Of a stretch of 64,000 nt of DNA, positions 8,559-18,335 are shown piece by piece. The translations under genes and the position numbers were made by a program. Location of the stretch: the NCBI GenBank assembly GCA_001534745.1, contig CP013997.1:2418001-2482000 (forward strand). Direction: 5' to 3'. Under the pieces are notes generated by a model. That model was not told where the DNA came from and did no database searches. It was given only the letters and a program-made list of their open reading frames with translations. The DNA is from Pseudomonas monteilii. GTDB taxonomy: Bacteria; Pseudomonadota; Gammaproteobacteria; Pseudomonadales; Pseudomonadaceae. The number at the start of each line of letters is the position of its first letter. Positions within the stretch are counted from its first letter, which is position 1.

Positions 8559-10675
8559 ATGCACGTGACACGACGCCACACCTTGCGCCTGGCGATCCGC
8601 CGGGCCACCCTGGCCACCGGGCTGGGCGCTGCTGCCGTCGGCAGTGGCCCGGTCTGGGCCGCCGCTGACCAGACCCTGGGCACCGTCACCGTTCAGGCCG
8701 CCCGTCAGAGCGAAGCGCAGAAAGCCAGCAGTCAGCTGGCGGACATACCAGGCGGCACCAGCGTGGTCGACAGCGAAGAGGTCGCCAAGGGCCGCACCGC
8801 CACCTTGCAGGACACCCTGGGTTATCAGCCGGGGGTGTTCGTGCAATCCACCGGCGGTAATGACGCGGCGAAGATTTCGATTCGAGGCTCGGGGCGAACA
8901 CCTCGCCCGGCTACTTTCGCGAGGGCATCGCGTTTCTCTTCGACGGCCTGCCGATCACCGGCCCGGGCGGCACGCCCTACGAGTTCCTGAACGCCTCGGG
9001 CGTCAACTACACCGAGATCCTGCGGGGCGCCAACGCCTTCCAGTACGGGGCGCTGACCCTCGGCGGCGCCATCAACTTCGTCAACCATTCCGGCTACACC
9101 GCACCCGGCCTGCGCCTGCGCGCGGAAGCCGGCAGCTATGGCTATCAGAAGCAGTCGGTGAGCGTCGGCGGTGTCGAAGGCGACCTGGACTACTACGTCA
9201 ACGTCGACAACTACCGCAACCAGGGCTACCGCGACTACAGCTTGTCGAGGAGCCAGGGGGTGGTGGCGAACCTGGGGTACGCCTTCAGCCCGAAGCTCGA
9301 GACCCGCTTGCTGTTGCGCTACCGCGACGAGTTCCACGACGACCCAAGTTCCACCACCCTCGACCAGATCAAGCATCACCCGCGCCGCGCCAGCGCCACG
9401 GCCGAGTCAAGCGGTGCCGGCAGCCGACGTCCGGGCAGCCTGTGGCTGGGCAGCAAGACCACCTATACCTTCGACGATGACGCGCGCCTGACCTTTGGCG
9501 TGGCGTACCACGACTATGCCCACAACAACAGCCCCGACAGCCCGAGCAACCCCAGCTACTGGGACTGGCATGACCTCAATCTGCGGCTGGCCTATGACCG
9601 TATCGACCAGTGGTTCGGGCATGAGAGCCGAAGCACCGTCGCCCTGACCTCCACCCAGCACCTGCGGGGCGGCGTGGACTCGACCAACCGGGACAAGACC
9701 ACGCTCAAGCAGGTGGACTACCAGGGCTCGTTCGACCGCACCCTGAGCCTGGGCAATGACCTGAACCTGGTCGAAGGGCTGTGGTTGACCACCGGGGTGT
9801 CGTTCATCAACGTCCGGCGCAACGTCGACATCGAGCAGGCCGTAGCAGCCAATACCACGCCATTCCCCTCACGGGTGGACTATTCGAACTGGAGCGCCGC
9901 GCCGCGTATCGGGTTGCGCTACGAATTCACGCCACAGTTGCAGGCGTTCGCCAACGTCAGCCGCTCCATAGACCCGCCGGTGTCGTGGCAGTACTCGGGC
10001 TCAGGGCCGACGTTGCCGTACGTGCGCCCATTGGTCGAACAGAAAGCTAACACGGTGGAAATCGGCATCAAGGGCGCCCAGGGCATCTTCGATGGCAGCC
10101 TGGCCCTCTACCGCTCCTGGGTCCGCGATGAGCTGCTCAACGTCCAGCTGATTGCGGCCACCGCAAGCCGTGCAGCGGTGACCGGCGCCTTCAACGCGTT
10201 GCCAACCATCCACCAGGGCGTCGAGGCCGGGTTGAACACGCGACTGTGGCAAAACGATCGGGGCGACCAGGTGCGCTGGCGGCAGGTGTACACCTACAAC
10301 GACTTCCACTACCGCGACGACGAACGCTTCGGTGACAACGCCCTGCCCGGTCTGCCCAAGCACGTGTACCAGGGCGACGTGCAGTACCAGCACCACAGCG
10401 GCTGGTATGCAGGCGTGAACGTGCAATCGGCGGCGCGCACGGCGGTGGACTATGCCAACACCTTCTATGCGCCGTCCTATACGGTGTGGGGGGCCAACCT
10501 GGGGTTCGAAGCGCCCAAAGGCGACTGGAAGGTTTCACTGGATGTGAAGAACCTGGCAAACAAGGCCTATGTCACGGCAGTCACGCCGCAATACGATGCG
10601 GCGGGTGCCGATACTGCATCGCTGTGGCCGGGCGATGGCATCGGTGCCTACGCAGGGCTGGAATTGCGGTATTGA
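8559..10675 (+). pseudogene. TonB-dependent outer-membrane receptor, frameshifted
   Basis: Outer-membrane receptor of ~705 residues if repaired. It has a cleavable signal (to about PVWAAADQ), then the plug domain (TLGTVTVQA, IPGGTSVVDSEEVA, LQDTLGYQPGVFVQS, AAKISIRGSG), then the barrel ending in the outer-membrane signature GAYAGLELRY. The frame breaks at 8891-8894 (GGGG). Adding one G gives SGANTSPGYFREGIAFLFDG and joins the two frames, and the 2117-nt span then becomes divisible by three. As written, translation leaves frame at about codon 112 and soon ends. Divergent from the sulfur operon and preceded by a sigma-54 type promoter, so it was probably the uptake receptor for the same substrate. 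The lesion could be real or a homopolymer read error. Confidence 0.85.
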
Positions 10676-10848
10676 AGACCTGGCCGGGCGACGGCTGACG
10701 CCTTGAGACCGGCCTGCATCGGGGCGTTCAAGCCACGTCGACACCGACACTGACACTTGGAAAGGTTTTTCACAGAGGACGCTAAACGTTTGCCGTGCCG
10801 CACGTTCAAAGCGCCATGCGTCCTACCTTTTTTCTGGAGTCTGCTCAC

Positions 10849-12447
10849 GTGAGCGATAAAGTCCGTGTCGATAACGCTGCCGGTGCCAATATCAAGCAAC
10901 CGCACAAGGATGTGTTCTTCGCTGCGGTGGAAACAACGCGCATGCCGATGATCGTGACCGACCCCAACCGTCCGGATAATCCGATCATCTTTGCCAACAA
11001 CGCCTTTCTGGAAATGACCGGGTACGACCTGCACGAGATCCTCGGCGAGAACTGCCGCTTCCTGCAGGGCCCCGACACGGACAGGTCCGTGGTCAACGCC
11101 GTGCGCGAGGCCATTGCCGACAAGGTCGACATCGCCACCGAGATCCTCAACTACAAGAAGGACGGCTCGAGCTTCTGGAACGCGTTGTTCATCTCGCCGA
11201 TCCACAACGACAACGGCGATCTGATCTATTTCTTCGCCTCCCAGCTCGACGTGAGCCGACGCCGGGATGCCGAAGACGCCCTGCGCCAGGCGCAGAAGAT
11301 GGAAGCGCTCGGCCAGTTGACCGGCGGCATCGCCCATGACTTCAACAACCTGCTGCAGGTCATGGGGGGCTACCTGGGCCTGATCGGCTCGGCGGTCGAG
11401 AAAAGCACCATCGATGTGCCACGGGTCAAGCGCAGCGTCGATCACGCCCGTTCGGCGGTGGACCGGGCCAGTACCCTGACCAAGCAACTGCTGGCATTCG
11501 CACGCAAGCAGAGCCTGCAAGGCCGGGTGCTGAACCTCAACCACCTGGTGTCGGACATCGAGCCCTTGATCGAGCGCACCTTCGGCGCCGAAGTGGCCGT
11601 GAGCTACGACCTGGAACCCCACTTGCGCAACTGCCGGATCGACCCGACCCAGGCCGAGGTGGCGTTACTGAATCTGATGATCAACGCCCGGGACGCGCTG
11701 ATCGGTCGCGAGGCGCCGCGTATTCTCATCGAGACGCGCAACATCGCGGTCAAGGACCTGGCCAGTGTGTCCTATGACGGCCTGTTGCCGGGCAACTACG
11801 TGAGCATTTCGCTGACCGACAACGGCATCGGCATGTCGGCCGACATTCGCGACCGGGTCATGGACCCCTTCTTCACCACCAAGGAGGAAGGCAAGGGGTC
11901 GGGGCTTGGTCTCTCGATGGTGTACGGGTTCGCCAAGCAGTCGGGTGGCGCGGCGCGCATCTACACCGAAGAGGACATCGGCACCACCTTGCGGCTGTAC
12001 TTCCCCGTGGACGATGCCGGCGTGGTCCATCAGGACCCGGTGCGCGCCGTCGATCGCAAGTCGGGCAGCGAGAAGATCCTCATCGTCGAGGACCGGCCGG
12101 ATGTGGCCGAGCTGGCGAAGATGGTGCTGGAAGACTACGGTTACAGTGCCGACATGGTGCTCAACGCGCGCGAGGCACTCAAGCGCTTCGACACCGGGCA
12201 CGACTATGACCTGCTGTTCACTGACCTGATCATGCCCGGCGGCATGAATGGTGTGATGCTGGCCAGGGAAGTGCGCCGTCGCTACCCGAAGATGAAGATC
12301 CTGCTCACCACGGGCTATGCGGAGAATTCGCTGGAACGGACGGACCTGGGTGGCTCGGAGTTCGAAGTGATTTCCAAGCCCTGCATGCCTCACGACCTTG
12401 CACGTAAGGTGAGGCAAGTACTGGACGGCCCGAACGGCGTGGCATGA
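10849..12447 (+). CDS. LOV-domain histidine kinase with C-terminal receiver (hybrid photoreceptor)
   Basis: 532-residue cytoplasmic protein without membrane spans. Residues ~20-140 form a LOV (PAS) domain with GENCRFLQG. Cys69 is the residue that forms the flavin adduct in blue light in this family. The kinase core follows: phospho-acceptor His163 in [15 protein letters not shown] box [10 protein letters not shown] boxes DNGIGM and [14 protein letters not shown] receiver domain closes the protein ([13 protein letters not shown], with phospho-acceptor Asp459 in LLFTDLIMP). A GTG start at 10849 is chosen over an upstream ATG at 10816 because GGAG lies nine bases before it and the resulting N-terminus resembles LOV kinases of P. 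syringae. The next gene encodes a PAS chemotaxis-type protein. Light-dependent control of motility or attachment is plausible but inferred. Confidence 0.92.
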   Translation: MSDKVRVDNAAGANIKQPHKDVFFAAVETTRMPMIVTDPNRPDNPIIFANNAFLEMTGYDLHEILGENCRFLQGPDTDRSVVNAVREAIADKVDIATEILNYKKDGSSFWNALFISPIHNDNGDLIYFFASQLDVSRRRDAEDALRQAQKMEALGQLTGGIAHDFNNLLQVMGGYLGLIGSAVEKSTIDVPRVKRSVDHARSAVDRASTLTKQLLAFARKQSLQGRVLNLNHLVSDIEPLIERTFGAEVAVSYDLEPHLRNCRIDPTQAEVALLNLMINARDALIGREAPRILIETRNIAVKDLASVSYDGLLPGNYVSISLTDNGIGMSADIRDRVMDPFFTTKEEGKGSGLGLSMVYGFAKQSGGAARIYTEEDIGTTLRLYFPVDDAGVVHQDPVRAVDRKSGSEKILIVEDRPDVAELAKMVLEDYGYSADMVLNAREALKRFDTGHDYDLLFTDLIMPGGMNGVMLAREVRRRYPKMKILLTTGYAENSLERTDLGGSEFEVISKPCMPHDLARKVRQVLDGPNGVA

Positions 12448-12463
12448 ACCGGTGAGATCAGCA

Positions 12464-12486
12464 CAGTGCCGTACCGTTCGGCACTG
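12464..12486. terminator. Hairpin after the LOV kinase gene
   Basis: CAGTGCCG and CGGCACTG form a perfect 8-bp stem around a 7-nt loop, 17 nt after the kinase stop. No T-tract follows, so it may be a weak or factor-assisted terminator, or an RNA-stabilising stem. Confidence 0.35.
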
Positions 12487-12579
12487 CGCTGTGGCAAAGG
12501 GATCCAATTGTCGGGTTACTGCTCAAGGATCGACGGTGCACTGCCGATAAGCCGTGCATGTCATAGCAGGTAGCTCATC

Positions 12580-13896
12580 ATGTTCAATACCCGACTCAAG
12601 AGTACGATCGCTGCCCAGGCCGCCGAGCTGGCGGAATTGCGGCAGTTGCGCGATGGGCTGCAGCGCGAAATGCTGACGCTCAGCATCGACCCGGCGTTCA
12701 TCATCCTGGCGTGCAACGTGCATTTCGCCCAGGCCTTGGGTTATCGGCAGGACGAGCTGATCGGCCGGTCGATGGATACCATCGTGCCGACTTATGTCAC
12801 GAAACTGCCCTGCTATCACAAGTTCCGTGCCGCGATCGGGGCTCGCCAGTCGATCACCGATGAATACCGCTACCTGCATGCCGACGGGTCGCTGGTGTGG
12901 CTGCATGCGCACTGGCAGCCGATCCTGGGCGAAGATGGCGCGATCAAGCAGATGATCTGCCATGCCACCAACATCACCAGACGTCTGGAGAAAGCGTCCG
13001 AAAACACCTCGTTCATCGATGCCCTGCTGCGTTCGACGGCGGTCATCGAGTTCGACCTCGACGGCAAGGTAGTCACTGCCAACGAGCAGTTCCTGCGGGC
13101 CATGGGGTATACGCTGGCTCAGGTGAAGGGCCAGCACCACCGGGTGTTCTGCACGCCTGAAGAATCAGGCGCCCCGGCCTACCAGGCCTTCTGGGAGACG
13201 CTCAAACGCGGCGAATTCGTTGCCGGACGCTTCAAGCGCATCGATAGCCATGGCCAGGTGGTATGGCTCGAGGCGACCTACAACCCGGTCTACGACACCG
13301 AAGGCAACCTGTGCAAGATCGTCAAGTTCGCCACGGTGGTGACCGAGCAGGTCGCCCGTGAACTGGAGGTCAGCGAGGCGGCGAACACGGCTTTCGGCAT
13401 TTCGCGTGACACCGACGTCGCCGCCCAGCAAGGCGCCGTGGTAGTCAATGACACGGTGCAGACCATGCAGAAGATCGCCGACGACATGCAATTGGCCTCC
13501 ACGGGTGTCGAGGCGCTGGGTCGCCAGTCGCTGTTGATCAACTCGATCATCCAGACCATCGGCAGCATCGCCCAGCAGACCAACCTGCTCGCACTCAATG
13601 CCGCCATCGAGGCCGCCCGTGCCGGTGAGCAAGGACGAGGGTTCGCCGTGGTCGCCGACGAGGTCCGACAACTGGCCGGGCGCACGAGCACGGCGACCGA
13701 GGAGATCGCGGCGGTCGTGCTGCAGAACGGCAAGCTGGTAGAGAAGACCATGCAGGACATGTCCAACAGCAAGCACGAGGCCGAACAAGGATTGGAGCTG
13801 GCCGTTCAGGCGGGCAAGGTCATCGTGGACATCCGCGAGGCGGCACGCCGGGTGGTCGATGCGGTCGGGCGGTTCAGCACGCACCTGGGTAGTTGA
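12580..13896 (+). CDS. PAS-PAS methyl-accepting protein, BdlA-like, soluble
   Basis: 438-residue protein with no signal peptide or membrane span. It has two PAS domains in tandem (about 25-145 and 146-265) followed by a short methyl-accepting signalling domain, whose hairpin tip reads [34 protein letters not shown] in overlapping parts. This layout and size match BdlA of P. aeruginosa (biofilm dispersion; 417 residues) and Aer2-like soluble receptors. Such proteins sense redox or ligands through PAS domains and affect c-di-GMP level or the chemotaxis array. It lies 132 bp behind the LOV kinase on the same strand and may be regulated with it. No chemotaxis pentapeptide tether is visible at the C-terminus (ends STHLGS). 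Confidence 0.85.
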   Translation: MFNTRLKSTIAAQAAELAELRQLRDGLQREMLTLSIDPAFIILACNVHFAQALGYRQDELIGRSMDTIVPTYVTKLPCYHKFRAAIGARQSITDEYRYLHADGSLVWLHAHWQPILGEDGAIKQMICHATNITRRLEKASENTSFIDALLRSTAVIEFDLDGKVVTANEQFLRAMGYTLAQVKGQHHRVFCTPEESGAPAYQAFWETLKRGEFVAGRFKRIDSHGQVVWLEATYNPVYDTEGNLCKIVKFATVVTEQVARELEVSEAANTAFGISRDTDVAAQQGAVVVNDTVQTMQKIADDMQLASTGVEALGRQSLLINSIIQTIGSIAQQTNLLALNAAIEAARAGEQGRGFAVVADEVRQLAGRTSTATEEIAAVVLQNGKLVEKTMQDMSNSKHEAEQGLELAVQAGKVIVDIREAARRVVDAVGRFSTHLGS

Positions 13897-14013
13897 GTGA
13901 GCGGCAGGCCATCGATCGAGCGTCGCCACTGAACGTCTGCAGTGAGCCGACCTCTGACATTCATGCAGGGCGAGCGACGCGCTGCCTCATGAACGTTTGG
14001 AGGATAGGCTCAC

Positions 14014-14709
14014 ATGAAGATCCTGATGGTGCTCACATCTCACGACCAACTGGGCAACACCGGCAAGAAGACCGGCTTCTGGCTCGAGGAATTCGCGGCG
14101 CCCTACTACGCCTTCGTCGATGCGGGTGCCCAGATCACCCTGGCCTCGCCCAAGGGTGGGCAACCACCGCTCGACCCCAAGAGCGACGAGGCCGACGCAC
14201 AGACCGACCACACCCGTCGCTTCCAGCAGGACGAGGAAGCAAAGAAGGTGCTGGCCAATACGTTCCCGCTGGGTGAGGTCGACCCCTACGATTTCGATGC
14301 CGTGTTCTACCCCGGTGGGCATGGGCCGCTCTGGGACCTGGCCGAGGACAAGGACTCCATCACCCTGCTCGAGTCGTTCTATGCCTCCAACAAACCCATC
14401 GGCACGGTGTGCCATGCGCCGGCGGTACTCAAGCACGTGAAAGCGCCCGATGGCCATCCCGTGGTCAAGGGCAAGCGCGTCACCGGGTTCAGCAACAGCG
14501 AAGAACAGGCCGTGGGCCTGACCGATGTAGTGCCCTTCCTGGTGGAGGACATGCTCAAGGCCAATGGTGGTGAGTATTCCAAGGCGGATGACTGGGCCAG
14601 CTATGTGATCGAGGATGGTCATCTGGTCAGTGGGCAAAATCCGGCCTCCTCGGCGGCAGTAGCCGAGGCCTTGATCAAGCGTTTGGAGAAGGAGCCTGGC
14701 ATCGAGTGA
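14014..14709 (+). CDS. DJ-1/PfpI-family protein (Hsp31/glyoxalase III-like)
   Basis: 231 residues, a single class I glutamine-amidotransferase-like domain. The nucleophile elbow is seen as GTVCHAPAVL (Cys ~134, followed by the catalytic His), the conserved acidic residue lies in GFWLEEFAAPYYAF (~27-40), and the family strand is FDAVFYPGGHGPLWDL. These features place it in the DJ-1 class with a Glu-Cys-His set, whose members act as cofactor-free glyoxalases or holdase chaperones under carbonyl stress. Start ATG 14014 follows GGAGGATAGGCTCAC, a good RBS. It stands alone, immediately left of the repeat-bounded element at 14864-18352. Confidence 0.9.
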   Translation: MKILMVLTSHDQLGNTGKKTGFWLEEFAAPYYAFVDAGAQITLASPKGGQPPLDPKSDEADAQTDHTRRFQQDEEAKKVLANTFPLGEVDPYDFDAVFYPGGHGPLWDLAEDKDSITLLESFYASNKPIGTVCHAPAVLKHVKAPDGHPVVKGKRVTGFSNSEEQAVGLTDVVPFLVEDMLKANGGEYSKADDWASYVIEDGHLVSGQNPASSAAVAEALIKRLEKEPGIE

Positions 14710-14760
14710 TGCGCAGGGCCGAAGAGGCATTCCTACGGAAGGCCTCTCGGTGGAATAAAG

Positions 14761-14780
14761 AGGGGGCCGTTAGGCTCCCT
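14761..14780 (+). terminator. Likely terminator of the DJ-1/PfpI gene
   Basis: AGGGGGCC GTTA GGCTCCCT folds as an 8-bp stem (one G-T pair) with a tetraloop, ~50 nt after the stop codon, followed by the moderately pyrimidine-rich TCCCTATCT. A second smaller stem (AGAGGC/GCCTCT) lies just upstream at 14723-14747. Confidence 0.4.
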
Positions 14781-14863
14781 TCCCTATCTAGACCCCCCCA
14801 TCTTGTTCAACTTGTGCCTTTGTGGGGTTTTGCAGGTTGAGTTGTTTTGAAACCATCTTCAAT

Positions 14864-14880
14864 ATTGGGGTGGTATAAAA
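14864..14880 (+). repeat. Left 17-bp direct repeat (att-like), with palindromic core
   Basis: ATTGGGGTGGTATAAAA, identical to 18336-18352. In this copy the sequence continues into a perfect inverted repeat, GTGGTA-TAAAAT-TACCAC (14870-14887). Six-bp arms around a six-bp centre are a typical tyrosine-recombinase core arrangement. The right copy retains only the left arm and centre. Confidence 0.6.
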
Positions 14881-14925
14881 TTACCACTGTGCCATCCGTC
14901 ATCGTGCAGTCATCTTCAGGTCGTA

Positions 14926-17250
14926 TTGTCCTGGCACTTCATCTCGTCGGGATCTCCAGCCGTGGCCCAGCGTCGCCTGCTTCACAACGGTCTTCTGCCG
15001 CTGCTTCTCCTGCTCTCGTGCACCACCCTGCTGGCGTTTCTCTGGGGCTCCTACTCCAGCCAGCGCGCCTTGTCCCGTCAGGATGCCCTGGCAGCCAAGG
15101 CGGCCGAGCATCTGAACCTGGCCAGCGTCGTCGCAGAGCAGCTGGTCCAGACCTTGGAACGCGCTCAGGCGCTGGGCAGCAGGCAGACGCCTGATACGCT
15201 GCCGCCTGCCCTGGCGCATGACCCGCTTCTCCAGCTGACCGCCCTATACGACCGTGAGGGTCGACGTCGGCCCGGGCAGCCTGCACAAGCTCCCGAACGC
15301 TTGCCCGCCGCCTGGATGGCTCACCTGCGCAGCCACCTGGCAAACCAGGGCGCAGCACCCCTGTTGCTCAATCGCAGCGTGAAGGCTTCGACCGTTCGAC
15401 CCACTGCCCTGCCCTTCCTGCTACCGCTCACCGACGCGACAGGCGACGTCGAGGCCCTGCTTCTGGTTCAGCTCGACATCGATTACTTCGCCCGGCTGTT
15501 TCGCCATGTCGACCTGGGCACCACGGGCCTGATACGCCTGCTGCAGGAGGACGGACAGGAACGGTTGCGCGTCGACACCCACGGCGTGGCTATCGACGGG
15601 CAGAACCTTCTACCCGACCTGCCGGCCACCGCTGCCATGACAGGCCAGCTCACCCAGTACACCCAGCAAGGCACCTACCAAAGCCTGTTCCGCCGCGTGC
15701 CGAACCGTGGCATGAGCGTGGTGGTCAGCCAGCGTCACGATGAAATGCTCGCAGCACCGACCCAGGCCTATGCTCGCCAGTTCTGGGCGAACCTGGGCAT
15801 CAGTGCGATGATCCTGGCCGGGCTGGGCTGGACCCTGTTGCTGCTCTACCGCCGCCAGGAGGCCTTCCATGCCCTCGAACAGGCCCAGCAGATCAACCAG
15901 CAACTGATCGGTCGACTCGAAGAAGAGCACCGGCGCAGCAGTCATGCGGCGGCCACCGATCACCTCAGTGGTCTGCACAACCGCCGCCAGTTCGTCGACC
16001 TGGCCGGTCGGACGCTGGTGCGGCAGCGCGGCCAGCGGCGTCTGATGGCGATGCTGTTCATCGACATGGACCGCTTCAAGTCGATCAACGATTCGCTCGG
16101 ACACAAGGTCGGTGACCTGTTGTTGCAGGCCATCGCCGGCCGTATCACCCGACTGCTCGAGCCGGGCGACGAAGCCTCGCGCTTCGGTGGTGACGAGTTC
16201 GTCGTCCTGCTGGCCGGACACCGCAGCGAAGACCAGATCACGGCCTGGGTACGCGCCTTGGTCGACAAGCTGTCGGCGACCTATGCGCTGGATGGGCAGG
16301 AGGTCAACACCAGCCCCAGTGTAGGCGTCGCCATCTGCCCGCGTGATGGGCAGGACGTCGACAGCCTGATCCGTCATGCCGACGCCGCGATGTATTCGGC
16401 CAAGCAGGCCGGTCGTGCGCAGTATCGGTTCTTCGACCCATCGCTGAACCTGTCCGACATCCAGGCCTTCACCCTTGAACAGGCGCTGGGGCAGGCGGTG
16501 GCCGAGCGACAGTTCGTGCTGCATTTTCAGCCGCAGATCCGTCTCGACACCCTCCAGGTGACCGGCTATGAGGCCCTGGTTCGGTGGCAGCACCCCACCT
16601 TCGGGTTGCTCTATCCTGACCGGTTCATCGGGGTGGCCGAACGTAGCGGTTTCATCGTTGCCCTGGGCTGGGAAGTCGTGCGCCTGGCATGCGAAGCGCT
16701 GGCCGACTGGCGAACCGAGGGCCGGTCAGCGCGCCTGGCCGTGAACGTGTCGGCCATGCAGCTGTGGCAGCCCGATTTCAGCGACCGCCTGCTCGCCACC
16801 CTGGCGCACTGGCGGGTAGCACCCGAGCAGCTGGAGCTGGAAATCACCGAGACCACCGTGCTGGACCCGGAAGGCACGGCCATGGCCCATCTGCACCGCC
16901 TGCGTGCTGCGGGCATCGGCATCAGCCTGGACGATTTCGGCCGTGGTTACGCCGGCTTCGCGCATTTGCAGTCGCTGCCGTTGAGCAAGCTCAAGATCGA
17001 CCGGGCCCTGATCGCGCCCTTGTGCAACAGCTACGACGACAGCCCCATCGTCTCTTCCACGATCATCCTGGCCAAGCGCCTGGGCCTGGAAGTGGTGGCC
17101 GAGGGGGTCGAGACCCGTGAGCAGGTGGTCTGCCTCAAGCTGGCCGGCTGCGATGTAGCCCAGGGTTATCACTTCAGCCGGCCGTTGGCTCCAGCGCAGC
17201 TGCGGCAATATCCACCCTTTGCGGGAGCAGAACGCCTCGCCTGTGCCTAG
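14926..17250 (+). CDS. Membrane GGDEF-EAL protein (c-di-GMP cyclase/phosphodiesterase)
   Basis: 774 residues: membrane span ~20-42, periplasmic sensor ~43-286 of the double-Cache type, second span ~287-308, GGDEF domain ~343-505 with an intact GGDEF at 421-425, and EAL domain ~515-765 with EAL at 549-551 and DDFGRGYAGF. Both active sites look intact. The inhibitory RxxD site is absent (ExxD at 412-415). The reading frame opens with TTG at 14926; a GTG at 14962 giving VAQRRLLHNG is equally possible. It begins ~45 bp inside the left repeat of the putative element and is followed by the recombinase gene. It would make or degrade c-di-GMP at the inner membrane in response to an unknown periplasmic cue. 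Confidence 0.88.
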   Translation: MSWHFISSGSPAVAQRRLLHNGLLPLLLLLSCTTLLAFLWGSYSSQRALSRQDALAAKAAEHLNLASVVAEQLVQTLERAQALGSRQTPDTLPPALAHDPLLQLTALYDREGRRRPGQPAQAPERLPAAWMAHLRSHLANQGAAPLLLNRSVKASTVRPTALPFLLPLTDATGDVEALLLVQLDIDYFARLFRHVDLGTTGLIRLLQEDGQERLRVDTHGVAIDGQNLLPDLPATAAMTGQLTQYTQQGTYQSLFRRVPNRGMSVVVSQRHDEMLAAPTQAYARQFWANLGISAMILAGLGWTLLLLYRRQEAFHALEQAQQINQQLIGRLEEEHRRSSHAAATDHLSGLHNRRQFVDLAGRTLVRQRGQRRLMAMLFIDMDRFKSINDSLGHKVGDLLLQAIAGRITRLLEPGDEASRFGGDEFVVLLAGHRSEDQITAWVRALVDKLSATYALDGQEVNTSPSVGVAICPRDGQDVDSLIRHADAAMYSAKQAGRAQYRFFDPSLNLSDIQAFTLEQALGQAVAERQFVLHFQPQIRLDTLQVTGYEALVRWQHPTFGLLYPDRFIGVAERSGFIVALGWEVVRLACEALADWRTEGRSARLAVNVSAMQLWQPDFSDRLLATLAHWRVAPEQLELEITETTVLDPEGTAMAHLHRLRAAGIGISLDDFGRGYAGFAHLQSLPLSKLKIDRALIAPLCNSYDDSPIVSSTIILAKRLGLEVVAEGVETREQVVCLKLAGCDVAQGYHFSRPLAPAQLRQYPPFAGAERLACA

Positions 17251-17336
17251 CGCCCTCTGAATCGTAGGGGTCCGCTGGGCAGCATGGCCAGGCTTGTTTA
17301 TCCTGTGCGCTCGTTCCGCTCGACCCGCCCGCCGCC

Positions 17337-18314
17337 ATGACCGACATTCAACGCTACGTTCAAGCCGCCACCCGCGACAACACCCGGCGCAGCTACCAGG
17401 CGGCCGTGGAGCATTTCGAAGTGCACTGGGGCGGCTTTCTGCCGGCGACCGCAGAGAGCATCGCCCGCTACCTGGCCGAGCACGCCGACCGCCTGGCAGT
17501 CAGCACCTTGCGTCAGCGTCTGGCCGGCCTGAGCCAGTGGCACCAGAGCCAGGGCTTCCCTGACCCGACCAAGGCGCCCCTGGTCAAGCAGGTACTGCGT
17601 GGCATCCGGACGCTGCACCCTGCCCCGCCCCGTCAAGCGGCGCCGTTGCTGCTCGAACACCTGAGCAAAGCCACGGAGACGTGCGAGCGCGAGGCGACGC
17701 AGGCACGCGCGCGCGGGGATCTGGCTGCACTGCTGCGCGCCCGGCGCGATCAGGCACTGTTGCTGCTGGGGTTCTGGCGCGGTGCACGCGGCGATGAACT
17801 GGCGCGCCTGCAGGTCGAGCACATCCAGGCGCAGGCCGGCAGCGGGCTGACCCTGTTCCTGCCCCAGAGCAAGGGCGACCGCCAGGCGCTGGGGGTGCAG
17901 CAACGCGTGCCCGCGCTCAAGACGCTCTGCCCCGTGCAGGCGTATCTGCGCTGGATCGAGGTGGCCGGGCTGGCACGGGGCCCGGTGTTTCGCAAGATCG
18001 ACCGCTGGGGCAACCTGAGCGAGCAGGCGCTCAACAGCAACAGCCTGGTCGGGCTGCTGCGGCGGGTGCTGGAACGGGCCGACGTGCCGGCGGCGCTGTA
18101 CACCGGGCACTCGTTGCGTCGCGGGTTCGCCACCTGGGCCACGGCCAATGGCTGGGAACTGAAGGCTTTGATGAGCTATGTCGGCTGGAAGGACGCCAAG
18201 TCGGCCCTCCGTTATATCGATGCGGCGCAGAGCTTTGGCGAACTGGCGGTCTTGCCTGTCGACACGCGGTCGGCCCAGGGGGAAACGCTGGTGCAGCTTG
18301 AGAAGGACGAGTAG
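17337..18314 (+). CDS. Tyrosine recombinase/integrase
   Basis: 325 residues with an N-terminal SAM-like core-binding domain (~1-95) and a C-terminal catalytic domain. The full catalytic set can be placed: Arg151 (GARGDEL), Lys179 (QSKGDRQ), His258 and Arg261 (TGHSLRRGF), Trp284 in the usual His/Trp position (YVGWKDAKSALRYID) and the nucleophile Tyr293. Spacings are normal for XerC/D and phage integrases, so the enzyme should be active. ATG at 17337 follows the GGDEF-EAL gene by 86 bp. The stop is 21 bp before the right 17-bp repeat. It resembles chromosomally carried Pseudomonas recombinases more than known phage integrases, but no phage or plasmid genes accompany it. Confidence 0.9.
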   Translation: MTDIQRYVQAATRDNTRRSYQAAVEHFEVHWGGFLPATAESIARYLAEHADRLAVSTLRQRLAGLSQWHQSQGFPDPTKAPLVKQVLRGIRTLHPAPPRQAAPLLLEHLSKATETCEREATQARARGDLAALLRARRDQALLLLGFWRGARGDELARLQVEHIQAQAGSGLTLFLPQSKGDRQALGVQQRVPALKTLCPVQAYLRWIEVAGLARGPVFRKIDRWGNLSEQALNSNSLVGLLRRVLERADVPAALYTGHSLRRGFATWATANGWELKALMSYVGWKDAKSALRYIDAAQSFGELAVLPVDTRSAQGETLVQLEKDE

Positions 18315-18335
18315 GTCGACTCATCAGCGATCTTT

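Noticed and set aside
14847..14880. Left 17-bp repeat as part of a sigma-70 promoter (TTGAAA and TATAAA)
   Set aside because: The spacer would be 21 bp, too long for a good promoter, and the identical right copy is followed by no plus-strand gene.
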